From Filobasidium wieringae (lineage: Eukaryota > Basidiomycota > Tremellomycetes > Filobasidiales > Filobasidiaceae): a stretch of 64,000 nucleotides of DNA. A model generated the notes under the pieces. The model made no database searches. It worked only from the letters and a program-made list of their open reading frames with translations, and was not told the DNA's origin. The DNA is taken from the NCBI GenBank assembly GCA_001600055.1, contig BCIV01000004.1, positions 248,001 through 312,000 of the forward strand, in the 5' to 3' direction. Within the stretch, counting starts at the first letter, position 1. Every line of letters starts with the position of its first letter. Position numbers and translations under genes: made by a program. Positions 23,594-36,194 of this stretch are shown piece by piece.

Positions 23594-24491
23594 GAGTGAG
23601 GTTCGTCCTTGGAGGTGTTGGGTTGATAGAAATGGAGAGGCGGCTGTAGACTGATGGCCCTGGTGGATGGTGGCGATGGTGGCGAAAGATGAGGGAGGTA
23701 TATATTATATATCTCTGAAATCTGAGAGTCATGGTCGAGTACAATTTCGCAGTCCGAGCTGAGAGATCTGAAATCTGAAACGCGCTTAATACCCGTCGAA
23801 GGGTGATCGGTGATGTTCTTTAGCACAGCAGAAAGGGATGATCGCTCATCCTTGTCCCTGTCATTGTCACTGTCACACTACTGTGTCATACCTTCCATGC
23901 CAGAACCCATATTCACTCACTCAAACATCCTTTACATGTCGCAAGTCGCAAGTCGAACCTCCATCTCAGCGCAGGATGAAACACTTCCCTCTCCCTCCCC
24001 CTTCTAGGCGCGACGCCATGCACGACCGGGTATAGAAAGAAGGCACTGATCGAAATGAATCCCGCCCACGGTGAGAGCGTATTCTGAACCCGGGGACGGT
24101 CTGCCGCGTGGGCCCTGCGCCCGTGGGCCGGTCGGAAGCTGTTCGTCCCTCGGCTCGGTATGGGAGGGGTTGGCTGGTACGAGCAAGCGAGCGAGGTATT
24201 CGTTCATATTCCATTCGTCCTTGGCCGACATGTCGCGGTCGATCTTTCGATAGGAGGTGCTGACACTACTCCTGGGAGCTAACTACCTACTACACTAGCA
24301 CTCGTTCTCCGAGGTTCTCCTGGAACAGCGCATCGTCATGCACACATGGCAATAGAAATAGTCATCGATCATCGACCTCTGATCTGAAGGACCGGAAGCA
24401 AGTCGCCAGTCACCAGAGTAGATAACGAAGGAATCTCATATTCCAGCTATTTCCTTGCTTCCTTGATTCCTTGATTCCTTTGCGATCCGAG
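23594..24491. other. Intergenic between two divergent genes
   Basis: About 0.9 kb upstream of both the unidentified minus-strand gene and the Rax1-like gene. It contains CT-type tracts (23,850-23,880 and 23,980-24,005) that could serve as promoter elements. No gene was recognised. Confidence 0.45.
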
Positions 24492-27023
24492 ATGACGGAC
24501 GGGGATGGATCTCTTTTGGTCCGGGATTATGAACCGTCTTCATCGATACGGGCGCACGAGCAGGAACACGAGCAGGAACATGAACGAGTCGAGGTCGAGG
24601 TAGAAGATGCAGGAACAGGAAGAGGACGAGCGTATGAACACGTTTCACTAGGAAACCCGATCGAGGGGGATCATCTGGTCCCGGATGAATTCCAAACGGA
24701 GATCAAGACATCGATGACAATGCAAACACTGGACTCAACAACGACTTATCCTCCGACCTGTCCCCCAGGTTCAGGTAGCAGAGACAGTTCTGCCACTCTC
24801 ATCCCCATCGTCACAAACGACCCATCGTCCCCTTCCAAACGATCCCCATCAACGCCTGACCCTCGAATGGGTAGACACCCTCGCTCGGGCTCGGACTCGG
24901 AGAGACTTTACATGCCAAAGCTGAACGGATGGGCGAAGAGTTGGGGAAGAAAGAGGTTGGGGAAGGTGACTTTACAGGAAATAATGGATGGCGCGAGTTG
25001 TAGTCCCATATCGTGAATCCTCTTTTCCTTTTCTTGCTCCTGTGACCTTTTCAACTGATCCTGATCCACTCCTCTACTCTACTCTCTATCCCCCCCCCCC
25101 TTGCTTGCTCCAGGTTCAACGATTTCCAACAATTCCTCTGTACCAAAGAACACACGCCCGAGAACCTATCCTTCTTGATCTGGTACCACTCCTACTCGAC
25201 CCGATTCGACAAGCTGAGCGAGCAAGAGAGAAAGCGGGTGGATGTTCCTAGTAAGAGGCTGGCCGATCTCAAGGACCCGTTTGGGCATTTGAACGAGATG
25301 GGGAAGGGCTTGGTGAGGAGTTGGAGGGAAGGGAGTTTAGGGGCGGGGATTGGGGTGGGACTGGGGATGGGCACGGGGATGGCGGTGGGGAAGAAGAGGA
25401 ACGGGTCGGTAGGGTTCGGAGGCAAGGTCGGGTTCGGTTCTTCCTCCTCCTCATCCCTACCTCTCACACCTCAATCCCCCTCTCCCCCTTCCCCCACACC
25501 TCTTCAACCTTCACCTCCATCTCAACTTCAAACCCATTCGGAATCGGATCAAACCCGTTATACGCCCTATCAACCCAAAACCGACCCCGCCTCCCAACCC
25601 ATGCGAAAAGAAGCTCAGTTGGCATTCGATACCTTCCTCAAACCGGGATGCAAGGCCGAATTGAACTTGACCCACGAGATGAGGGTTCGGACGGAGATCA
25701 GTTTGAGAGGGAGCACTCATCCGGACGTAGTCAGTATTCCCCCCAAGGGGTTTCTCTCTTCCGTTCGGGGAATCAGAGGGGTTGATCATTCTGCATATTG
25801 TTGGGTTGATAGTTCGAACCGATCTATAGGGAAATCTGGGCCGTGGTGGAGGATCAATCGTTACCTCATTTCCTCTCCTACGCTCAGACGAATATCAATC
25901 TACCCAAACAACTCTTCTGGTGAGTCCCCCACTGGTTCGTCGGCTCGTCGGCTCATCCCCTCTGACCCCCCATTCCATCCTCTTCCTTCGAAAACGTCAG
26001 GTACGCGGTAGGACTGACGGATATAGGCATCTCCATCCTGATCCTACTCCTGATGGTCTGGTTCTTACCCGACCGACCGTTCGCCTGGAGGACGGCTAGA
26101 TTGGTCTCCCTCTTGTTCGCCGCTTTTGGAGCCATGCAGGTTTATTCGGTACGTCCCGCGTCACGGGGAGGTGAGAATGGGATGGGATGGCTGAATTGAT
26201 ACGGTTTTTTCGATCCTATGTACGTGTTCAGGCTTGGAGAGGGTTTTGTACTCAGGTTTGGGGTAGGGTGGCGAGACAAGTGCATCCTTGGGAAATGATC
26301 GATCTGGATCAGACCGAGATCGATACAGGGGCACCTGAAGCGGGGGGAACATTGACGGTCGGAACGGAATGGAAGAACCCTTGGGAGGATCAGCCGCCGG
26401 CTATCACGGGGGAGGGCAAGGTTCTCCCCGTCTCCCCCGTGATGGAAAAGGAAGTGGACCGTTCGAACGCGTTCCCCCTGACGACGAGCATGACTTCCCT
26501 CCCCATGAGTCAATCGACTTTCGACAAGGATCCGGGAACGAGGGACGAGTGGTTCGATTACGAACCTTTTGCTAGTACTTCCACCATGGTACATCATTTA
26601 CCGCCCAGGGATATCATGGAGATTTCTCCTTGGGAAGATCCGATCGCGGTTCCCCCTCACCGTCCCACCGGAGAGGCTCAGAGAGGGGATAACAAGGCGA
26701 TTTTCCCTCTTACGGAGACCATAGACGCTGACCCTGAGGGATCACGAGAAGCGTCCAGCACGTTGAGGAGGAGGAGACAAACCACTCGAGCTCAACAATC
26801 GAAATTCCTCGATCGGATCCTCAATCGTTCAGAGGAGGGTGATGATCCCGCGACCCTGATCCCGGAGATAAAGAAACGACCCGCCGTTTTCGGGGACGAG
26901 ACGATTGTCGTCGATGAACGAGTCATCGACCTGCACAAGAGCGTGATCAAGGATATCCTCGTCTTTGGAGCGATATGGAGTGTGATTTGGATCGCTATTT
27001 GTTTGGCTATCCCGCCGAGGTGA
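24492..27023 (+). CDS. RGS-domain membrane protein, Rax1-like
   Basis: Five exons (24492-25012, 25114-25729, 25813-25919, 26001-26148, 26232-27023) give 727 aa. The start chosen is the first ATG of the frame. After a ~150-residue acidic N-terminus comes an RGS-type domain: VTLQEIMDGASCSPIS, FNDFQQFLCTKEHTPENLSF and LIWYHSY at about 162-205. It is interrupted by a ~140-residue Gly/Ser/Pro-rich insert, then resumes with AQLAFDTFLKPGCKAELNL and FEPIYREIWAVVEDQSLPHF to about residue 400. Three hydrophobic segments follow (ISILILLLMVWFLP; LVSLLFAAFGAMQVYS; ILVFGAIWSVIWIAICLA at the very C-terminus). RGS domain plus C-terminal membrane spans is the Rax1 layout; Rax1 marks bud sites in yeast. Whether this RGS domain acts on a G-alpha protein is unknown. 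A tremellalean Crg-type RGS protein is an alternative name. Confidence 0.72.
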
Positions 27024-27488
27024 TCGCGGTACGGGTTTTGGAATGATATAGTTGTTACGAGGTTCGGGTTCGAGATGGACGGGATTGTATCGGATAGTGT
27101 TTGTGGTTGTAATCAGTGTTTGTTGGGTTCTTGGGTCGTTGTAGCGTCGTCGGTAGATCTGGTAGATGTATAATCGTTCAGGGCAGTAGTAGTAGTACAG
27201 GTGTTTACGGGAGAGCTGAGCGGCGCTGCCGAGATTTATTTGTTTACATTGTCGAGCGGGACAATGAGAGCTGTAATCATCATGAACAACATGCAAAGTG
27301 GTGTACTCGTATTCTGCAGCTTGTACAGCTCGATACCCAAGCACAAACACACACACACAACTCCTCAGGTGGACTGAGTGGGATAATTATACTCAACAAC
27401 TACCGCGGATGGTGCTACGAGCGTGAATACAGAAACACAACCCTCGACGTCCCAGACAGAGATCACCATCAGGTAACATTCTGGAGAG
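27024..27488. other. Intergenic, promoter of the ankyrin-DIL gene
   Basis: This 465-bp gap between two plus-strand genes holds a short CA run near 27,345. An open frame continues upstream of the proposed start, so a 5' extension cannot be ruled out. Confidence 0.4.
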
Positions 27489-30400
27489 ATGGTGACTTTC
27501 TCGACACCACCTCCGAATGGTCGTAGTACTACCGGTCTACGACCACCGCTTCAAGGGAGGTGAGTATGGAATACTGTGGTAACTTACGACATCGAGTTGA
27601 TATCGATGAATCTACGCAGGAGAGGTTCTTCTTTCCGCAGATCAGAGCCTCCTACGAAATTCGGGTTGATGAAGCTTATAGATGCTTCTCAGAAGAGTAA
27701 CGCTACACTCGGTCGACCTATCTCGGAGAGTAACCCCCTACGGCTTCTAATCGAGGAGGACAAGGGTCCCTTGTCAACTCAAGATGAAGGCGAGGAGGAA
27801 ACATACCTCGCTCCCGAGAAGTTGAGGATCGCTTTGGTCGATGCGTTGAAATGGTGTATCGTTCGTTTCGATACAAGCTTACTTTCATGGCTTACGGATA
27901 TCAAGGGGGATGTCGTGAGTATCGTATGAACTATTGAGAGGCTGTCGAATGAAGCTAACTCTCGTTAAATCGCATAGGGACGGTTGCTGGATGAAGTGGT
28001 TCCCACCATTAGGGACGATGATAATCATACCCTCATCAACATGGCTATTCTTGCTAGTGCAGGCAATGAGAAGAAGGAAATCCATATCAGAATGCTCGTC
28101 AATCGCTGGGGCGTGCTTTGGCCTATCAAAAACGTATATGATAAGGATGGAAACCCAATTCCCAGTACGTCCTTTTCGGCCATGTCTACAACGAAACAGG
28201 GAGCTGAGTTCTGGTACCGATCTTAGCTCACTCGTGGTCCCCATTACACCTCGCATCCCTACTCTGTACCCCTCCCACCGTCTCTTTCCTCCTCACCAAA
28301 GGCTGTAATCCCGCTTGGGTGACTAACAAAGGTCTCAAGGCATTGGATCTGGTGGACGGAATGTCACATCGGGAAGAAGTCATTGAACTTTTAACCGGCG
28401 TTGGGGATGCTGCAGCGATCGTCACTCCCAATCCAAACAAATTGTCTCCAGATTTGAAACAGACGGGAATGAGCTTGCAAGACGAGATGACTGATAAACT
28501 ATTATCTACTCCTCAATCGGCTTACTCCCCCAGTTTCTCCATCACTACGGAAGAAGCGAACGATGAGGCTCAACAGGAGACGGCCGTACGAGCTAAACGA
28601 TCTGAAGCGCTCGATAGGTATCGAAGGCTGAAACGTCTGGCCAAGGAGAGGAGGTTACAAAGGGAGAGAAGGAGAGAGGAAGAGGAACAGGTCGATCTTG
28701 CTGTTCGAATGCGGCTGTTGAACTTTGGGATGGGAGAGGACGATGCTAATTATCTGATGAAGGGGTATGAGCGGCGATGGGGAACTGGAGCTGGAAGTAT
28801 CGGACGACGTAATGCGCCGATGGATGAGGATAGCAGTAGTAGTGAGGAGGACGATGCCGATGCCGACGATTCGGATATGGATGACAATGATCGATTCCCT
28901 AGCCTGTCGGAAGAGCATCTGAATCGATCGGAAGATGCTCGGACAGGAGGGAGCTCGCATGGCGGTTCGGATGACGAAGAAACCAATCGTGGGGACGAGA
29001 CGCTACAAACCCCTAGACGTTCAACGGTAAATGCAACCTCACATCTTAAGACCTGTACATGTTACCCTTGCTGACTTCGTTCACAGAATCGGAGCAATAT
29101 CGATGATTCTACCTTTCTCGTGTTCGATCCCGAACATATTGAGAGCGTCCTGGAAGTGCTCGTGTTCAGTTATCGACCTCAATGTTATCCCCTTGAAAAA
29201 CGGACTCTTCCTGCGAATATCTTCTTCCTGCTGACGAGATACGCAGTGTATCGTTGTGGAGATCAGGAGGACGCTGTTGTGACGCTTCTAGACGGGTTGG
29301 GAAATAGTGTCATAGAACTGGTACGTCCTAGTCAAGCCGAGCGTGTCTCAGCTCACGGAACTGATTGGCTCTATACGCTACAGAGTCAGGCCGCTACTCT
29401 GCCAACCCTAGCGTTCTGGACCTACAATACTACTATCCTTATCTACCTCTTACAGTCAGATCAGGGGATTAAGGATGTCTGCGAAGATAATGGAACCTTG
29501 ACCTTCCTGAGGGACACTCTTGACTCGTTGCAAGGTGAGATGGTCTGACTGGATTCCGTGTGGGGCACGCCGCTGACTTTGAGATTGCAGCACATATCAC
29601 ACGGGCGCTCGAAATTGGTATCGATGCTATCCTTGAACCTGCAATGCTGGATTGCGAGACGATCGATGAAGATGTACGGTTCGACGACGAGTGGTCCATC
29701 CTCAAGAGTCTGACAGGGCGCAGAAAGAACCGACTCAGTGCACCACACGTAGCTAGTATATTCGGGGCGACTCCAGGCTCTCCGATCGCTTCTTCTAGCC
29801 GGATGCAATCTTCTCCTTCTAGCAGGAGCAGTGCAAGAGGAAGCCTGATCCTAGATACTCAGCTTGACAAGACGCCTTCAAAATCGAACGGCTCTGGAGC
29901 GGATGTTCCGGTGTCACCAGCAAACATTATCGACCTTTTGTCTGGGATGCTCATGATTCTTGAGCTATACGAAATCAATCCTGCGCTCATCATCCAGATC
30001 TTCTCGCAAGTATTCTGCTGGTTGGGAGCTGTGATGTTCAATCTCATCATCAACTCTGGAAAGAAATATCTCTGCCGTAGTAAGGCTCTCCAAATCAAGA
30101 TGAATCTGGAATTGGTGGCAGAATGGGTCAAGAACAGCTCTCTACCTTCGACCATATATACCAAACACTTCGAGCGAGTCTTGCAGCTTTTACAGGTTAG
30201 TAGCGAAAGATGCTTCGCGAACGGGTTCCTGAGCGTTAATGCCGTCCCCTATAGTGGCTACAATGCAGCTCCCAATTGACAGATTTCGACATGTTCATCG
30301 CTACAACTTCTCAACTCCAGGCTCTAAATCCTTTGCAACTACGTCGCGCCATTCGAGATTACCGACACGAAGTTGGAGAGCCTCGGATAAGTGAGGAGTG

Positions 30401-31265
30401 TTCGCAGTACTTGTCACAACTCGTCAAAGATTGGGATCGGAAACGGATCCAGGAAGGGGTAGGAAACGCACAAAAGGAAGTGCAGGAACAACAGCAAGGC
30501 TCTATACAGAACACGATCGGTCAATTGCCGGATTTGGACGCGTTGTTTGATGTGGACATCGGGTTGGCTGACTATCACCCGGTTGCTGCGCCCCCAAGCA
30601 CGGAGGACACACAAGATACACGGTATATCATACCGATGACCCTACCATCCCAGCAATACTTGACTGCATGTCCGACATCTCGCGTTAGTTCAGCCTTTCA
30701 ATCGGCTACCGGAAACAGCGACGGTCGAGCCTCATCTCCGACGAGCTATTCTTCGGCTAGACCTATGGCGTATACCGTGAGAGCGAAGCGTAGATTGACC
30801 AAACTACCGGAAGGGTTTGTCAGCTGGTTCAGCATGAGTGAGAAGGCTGCTAGTGTACGATTGCGGGCGAGCGCGGCTCAATACCAGCCCCCACGACAAG
30901 CTCTTGGTGAGATTCACTTGAATGAGAAGGTGAATGGTGGTCAGGGTCCTCCAGTACCCAATAAGACACGAACCGTGCCAAGCCCATGTGAGCAGCAGAC
31001 CGTGTTCAACAGGATCAATGACATGTTAACGATACCATTTACGATAACAGATGCGACAACTCAAACTCAAGACGTCTACGCCAATCCTAAACAGACGGGT
31101 TCTCCTGTAACTCCGACTTTCCAACAGTATCGAGATCCATACGAGGCACGTCGCACAGCCTCTCCTTCAAGTCCGACTCGTTCTCCTACCACCGCAAGGC
31201 GGTCTTGGTTGCCTGGCTTTTCGATGCGTCGAACGTCGAACGTCGAATATGAGTCGAGCAGATAG
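27489..31265 (+). CDS. Ankyrin-repeat and DIL-domain protein
   Basis: Seven exons (27489-27559, 27620-27914, 27978-28164, 28227-29026, 29087-29534, 29591-30195, 30255-31265) give 1138 aa. Ankyrin-type helices are clear at about residues 95-250 (ALKWCIVRFDTSLLSWL; WSPLHLASLLCTPPTVSFLL; KGLKALDLVDGMSHREEVIE). A charged, probably coiled segment follows (~350-380, YRRLKRLAKERRLQRERR), then a Ser/Asp-rich linker and the DIL domain at about 470-880 (LTFLRDTLDSLQAHITRALE; INPALIIQIFSQVFCWLG; LLQWLQCSSQLTDF at the last splice). DIL domains are best known as the cargo-binding tail of myosin V; fungi also have this motor-less ankyrin-DIL class, whose function is not established. The N-terminus is uncertain because two start codons open different frames (see findings). 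The C-terminal 250 residues are Ser/Pro-rich. Confidence 0.82.
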
Positions 31266-31740
31266 CGAAGACGGGAGCGTAGATGATGCGGAGACGCCCA
31301 TGGCTGATCCAAGCCGGACTCTGTGGGGACGATAAGCAACTTGATCGACTGAATGTGACGAACGACCTTCATGATGACCTGGCTCTAGCCCTTGTAATGA
31401 CAAAACATGAATTTGAGCATCGAGTCTCGTATGGACTGACATAATCGGGATCCCGAATGCGACCGGGATTCCGAGAATCATGACTCGAACGTGAACACGT
31501 TGACTCGATCACTGAATCTCGGACGGTCTCCGGACTCTTCTTGTGAATGATTTGTGAAGTGAACAACTTCAATCTCATTATTATCTACCCTCGACAGCTC
31601 AAGGCGTACAAAATGATAGAAACCTCTGACCCAAACACATTCCTACACCACGCGCGAAACCATATAAAGAACGACCCTTCCTTTTTTACAATCCACCTTT
31701 GGAGAGAGCGAAAACGAGTCCGTAACACCGACAGAGCGAT
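31266..31740. other. Intergenic between converging genes
   Basis: This 475-bp stretch contains the two 3' untranslated regions. No other feature was seen. Confidence 0.5.
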
Positions 31741-34122
31741 CTACCAGTTTTTGAGCTGGTAAAGCGCCTTCTCCTTGAGGGTCATTCCCTCGGTAGGGTT
31801 GAGGTTTCCCTCGTCCTCGAATTCCATCAAGTCGTCGAATTCTCGACCTCCGCTGGACAAGTCGACCTCGTAAGGGGACTTCCACTTGGTCTTGTAGATG
31901 ACTAAGGAAGGGAAAGGTATGGTCAGCAAGATTGCAGATGGGGATCTACGAAGGGAAGAGACGTACACTTGTATCCGAAGAAACCGAAGAAGTAAATGGG
32001 GATTCCGATATAGTTGGTGACTATCGAACCAAGTTCGATAAGAAAAAGGGACGTCGATACGCGCGACTGGGAAGACGACTTACTGAACGACTTGTACTGG
32101 AACCCTCCGATGAAGGAATCGAATCCCTTGAAGATGCAGACCAAGACGATGAAGATCAATCCGAAGATGGTCAAGTAGGGTTGGAAGGCTGAGCTCGAAA
32201 TGCGATCAGCGATCTGGAGGAAAGGCAGACACGGCTAGTGCGCGACTCACGAGCCTTGTAAGGCAGAGTATCACGCGAGATACCTTGAGCCTTCATAGCC
32301 CTCTGGAAAGCGATGAAGCTGGACAAGATGGAAACCCAAGTGAGACCTCCGAAGATGGTGACGGAGGAAACAAAGTAGTTGAAGATGACGAGGGCATCTG
32401 CAATCGATTCGAGACCGAGCGATCATCAGCAACCTGATCGTCGACGTTCGATTTGCTATGACGACTTACCAGAAGAGGCAGCCAAGTAGGCCAATCCCAT
32501 GAACAGCCCAGTGCAGGCGAAGGCGATGTAAGGGACACCTCGGCTGGTACACCTCGCAAAGATCCTTGGGGCGTGTCCATCACGAGCCAAACCGTAGAGA
32601 GTTCGGGAAGCGATGTACTGATCAGAGTTGGCGGCGGAGAAGGTGAAGAGGAGGATACAGGCGTTGATGACATGAGGAAGACCGGAGATTCCTGCCGAAC
32701 TGACTACAAGTCGGACAGAAGAGGCGTCAATGAGGATGCCTTGTTCGTCGGGGAAAGAACGAGGTGACTTACTGGCGACGACGAAAGGAGAAGCGCTGGC
32801 TCCTCCGGCCGTACCAGTCTTGGCAGCTTGAGCCAAAAGAGGACTATCAAGCGGTCCATCCGAGTCAACACGGTGTCAGGATTTGATGATCCGCCTGAAC
32901 GACTCACGATGAACTGTCTACGATCATACCGATGAGCAAGATCAAGATGATGTAGAAGAAGAGAATTCGGACTGATTGGATCGAGAGAGACGCGTCAGTC
33001 GGATCGTTTCCACCCCTTTCCCAGGAGGGGTTGAGCACTTACAGAAAGTCTTCCTGATGGCAGCGGGGACGGTCTTCCTTGGGTTCTTGGCTTCACCAAC
33101 AGTGACTCCGATCAACTCGGTACCCATGTAAGCGAAGAGGGCGAGGACAAGCGCTATTCCCAGGCAACATCGTCAGTCGATCTTTCCAAACCCTTCCGAG
33201 AGTGATTATAGCCTACCATTGACGAATCCACAAAACTTCCCGAGCGATTGGTTCTCCACGGCCTTTGGCCAAGACTTGAAAGCCTTTCCTTTCTTCCAGT
33301 ACCTGAATCCGATCCGTTCTTGTCCGGGAATCCCACCTAGGTCGATGACCAAACCGAGGATGATCAACCCGGTGAGGGTGATGATCTTGATCAGGGATAG
33401 CCAGAATTCCACCTCCCCAAAGGCTTTGATACCGAAACAATTGATGGCGATGACAAAGACGATGAGGATGGAGATCCAGGCGGCCGAGTTGATCTCGTCG
33501 TTCCAGAATCGGATGACCAGGGCTCCAGCTACGATTTGGTTGGGAGAAATGATCAGGTATTTACCTACATCGGCATCGAGTGGAAAGGGTGGTAAGCTGC
33601 TGAAACCTTTTCGTCTCGAAATACGAGTGGATGAGCGGACTCACAGAGATAGACAAGGGCGGTAGCGAATCCGAAAGCATCATCGACACATCGAGTAGCG
33701 TGACCGGCGAAACCTTTCTTCGAAGGGAATTTGGTGGACATCTCTCCTAGAGCCAACATGACCGAGAAACAGACCTGTTCAGGAGATGAAGCGAAACCCG
33801 TCAGTCAAAGAGCGGATCGTGTGACAATAGATCATAAAGAGAGAAAGCTTACGATTCCCATGACAACATAACTGATGAAAAGACTGGCAGGTCCACTTCT
33901 AGACAAGGAGCTTCCTGATCCAATGACCAAACCGGTTCCGATGGCTCCTCCGATAGCAATCATCGAGATCTGTCTAGGTTTCAACTCTCGCTTGGTCTCC
34001 TCTGACAATTTGGGCTCGACGACTTCAGCCTCATGCCCTACCACGGGGATGGGCTCGCCATAGGAATAATCGTTGCCCTCCTTTCCATCGTAACCTTTCT
34101 CGTTGTATTGTTCGCGCTGCAT
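31741..34122 (-). CDS. Amino-acid permease (fungal YAT/APC family)
   Basis: Eleven exons (34122-33853, 33774-33645, 33564-33217, 33153-33043, 32971-32908, 32843-32773, 32703-32470, 32397-32251, 32188-32084, 32020-31967, 31901-31741) join in frame to 564 aa, the usual size of yeast-type permeases. The cytosolic N-terminus leads into LKPRQISMIAIGGAIGTGL, the family signature, and twelve hydrophobic segments follow; TM8-9 region PHVINACILLFTFSAANSDQ and the ASRTLYGLARDGHAPRIF loop are also typical. It imports amino acids across the plasma membrane with protons. Three GATA-type sites lie ~300 bp upstream, consistent with nitrogen catabolite control. The C-terminus ends KNW, without an obvious di-hydrophobic endocytosis signal. 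Individual substrates cannot be predicted. Some exons are very short (54-71 nt), but each phase agrees. Confidence 0.93.
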
Positions 34123-36194
34123 CTTGAGTCAGCCGAGGTGAGAGGGAAGAGCGAGTCGAGATGGATAGATGAACGCTGAATACGCTGTACTCTGTTTCGT
34201 TCTGTTCTAGGTGAAAGATGAATTATATAGCGAGCGGGCGAGCGGGTAATGAAAGGAGAGAAATGTTGTTGTGACCCCGTGATCAAGGGAAAGGTGAAGA
34301 GTCGAGCGATGGCGGTGCGGTGGTGGTGAGTTACGGGAGTTGTTTGTTATATAGTCGTGAGCCTTGGCTGACGGGCAGTGGCAGCTGCATCTGGCCCGGT
34401 GCTCATTGGGTGACGATAACGTGATAAGCATGATAAGCTCGGTCTCACTGCCAGCTCCAGCTCTCTCCTCTCTGCGCTCTGCCATGCCAAACCTCGCTCG
34501 ATCTGCGTCTTCTATCGAACAATCATCAAAACCTCTTGGCGTTCCTGTCGTTCCCTGCAGTGGCCCCGCGGAACTAAATGAGACAAGCGTGGCGAGACCA
34601 CCTTCGGTCACGGGGGACACGGAACGGCTATAACGCTTGTAACGGGTTGAGAGGTTGCGCTTCCTTGGGAAATATGGGGTTCATGGACCTCGTACAGATA
34701 GGCTAGCTAGATAGGTGCGACTTGCGATGGATTCGAAACAGCTGGAAGACTGTAAATTCTGCAAAGGAGCGTGAATACTAATCTACTACTCTGTTACTAA
34801 CTCTGCGGAATTCCGCAACGAAGAACGACTCAGTCGCAATCGCAATCGCGCCTGCGGTTCCGAAGAACTTTGGTTTCGATCATCGCGCACGCCATCGCGA
34901 TAACCAAACCTGGGACTTTGTGAAGACCACCATGATCGTCAGAGATCTCAAAGATAAGCGCGAGAACACGGACGAACTCCATCAATCCATCAGTCCATCG
35001 ATTGCCATGTGATGATCAGCGGTCTTCATCACGTTTCAGAGCGAGACCAATCTCTTCGGAAGCTTCCCGGGTCTGTGAGGAAGGAAAGATGAGCGATGAA
35101 ACGACTGAGACGGGCAATAATATGATCGGAACAATCCGGACAATCAAAGGAGCAAAGGACCTGTGGGCAGCCTGGTAGCTTTCCGCGGTCCGTTCTTGAC
35201 TTGGAAATCCGCAAGGTAAAAGATCACAAGCCGTCCATGCGCTCGCAAGGCGATTCATAGAAAAAAATTGAATCAATTACTACTCCCCAAGGCCCAAGGG
35301 AAAGCAGGTCCTATGAGGGTGAGCCGACGGTGGACTAAACGTATCGCGTCCCGCTCAGCGACGACTCGCGCTCCAGGTTCGAACGGTTCAGTGACCACAC
35401 GCTTAGACCATGATGATGGTCTGAAATTCCCAAACTGGAAGTGGGTGTCGTATCTGATCTATACCCTGCTCGACCGTGGACCTGGGTGGATGCTTGCAGA
35501 TCGACTGAGAGCGTGGGACGAGACGATTTTCAATCCCGCGACCGTCTCTAGAAGAACTGGGAGATAGGTATAGCATCAGAGCGGATGGTAGACCGCTTCA
35601 TCTCGTTCACCTGGCAATCTTCCTATATCCGCGGCCACGGGAGTCGATCGCACATGCCCATTAGCTACCTTGCAAAACTGTGCCGATCTTCGCCTCCCCG
35701 ATTTTGTAGCATGGCTCATCATGCTCTGACGGGTCAGAAGAGCCGCTCGCGCAGGCTCCTGACGCGACATCACAGCATTTGAGTAGTCATATCGATACGC
35801 TGCACAGACCTTGCACGTACTGTGTCCCATCGTGGACTGTGGACGATTGGCGGTCGTAGGACAAATGGGTCTACTGCAACGCTATCGGACAGGTTAGGAG
35901 CGACCATGACCAAGATGATCATTCCAAGACGTTGGTGTCGTACGCAGTTTTTCAGCCATCAGGATCTTCCTTCAGGTTATATATACAAGCACTATTATGG
36001 ATAGCGATTGGGATGAGGCTGTGTAGAATCAGCTCAGTGCACGGTACGACAGTACGAGCCTTCAGAGACCCTCGTTCCCGCTGTCTGTCAACGATAATTA
36101 TCGATTGAAATGCCATATCATACAATCGCTCTGGCGTAAAGGCATACATACAACTTCATCTCACCCTCTCCCTCTTTCTCTCCTTCCTATCCGC
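34123..36194. other. 2-kb intergenic region, no gene recognised
   Basis: The left part is the permease promoter, with a GATA cluster. The remainder has scattered open frames (for example 35268-35567 on + and 35576-35830 on -) with no recognisable motif or splice context. The right end is the 3' untranslated region of the PAPS reductase gene. Confidence 0.45.
34414..34437 (+). promoter_or_regulatory. Cluster of three GATA-factor sites upstream of the amino-acid permease
   Basis: Three HGATAR matches fall within 24 bp: CGATAA at 34414, TGATAAG at 34422 and TGATAAG at 34431, all in the same orientation. They lie about 290-315 bp upstream of the permease ATG. Closely spaced GATA sites before a nitrogen permease are the classical arrangement for AreA/Gat1-type activators in fungi. 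Confidence 0.6.

Noticed and set aside
35268..35567. Possible 99-aa protein in the gap left of MET16
   Set aside because: No ATG context, motif or splice partner; the composition of the first half is not protein-like.
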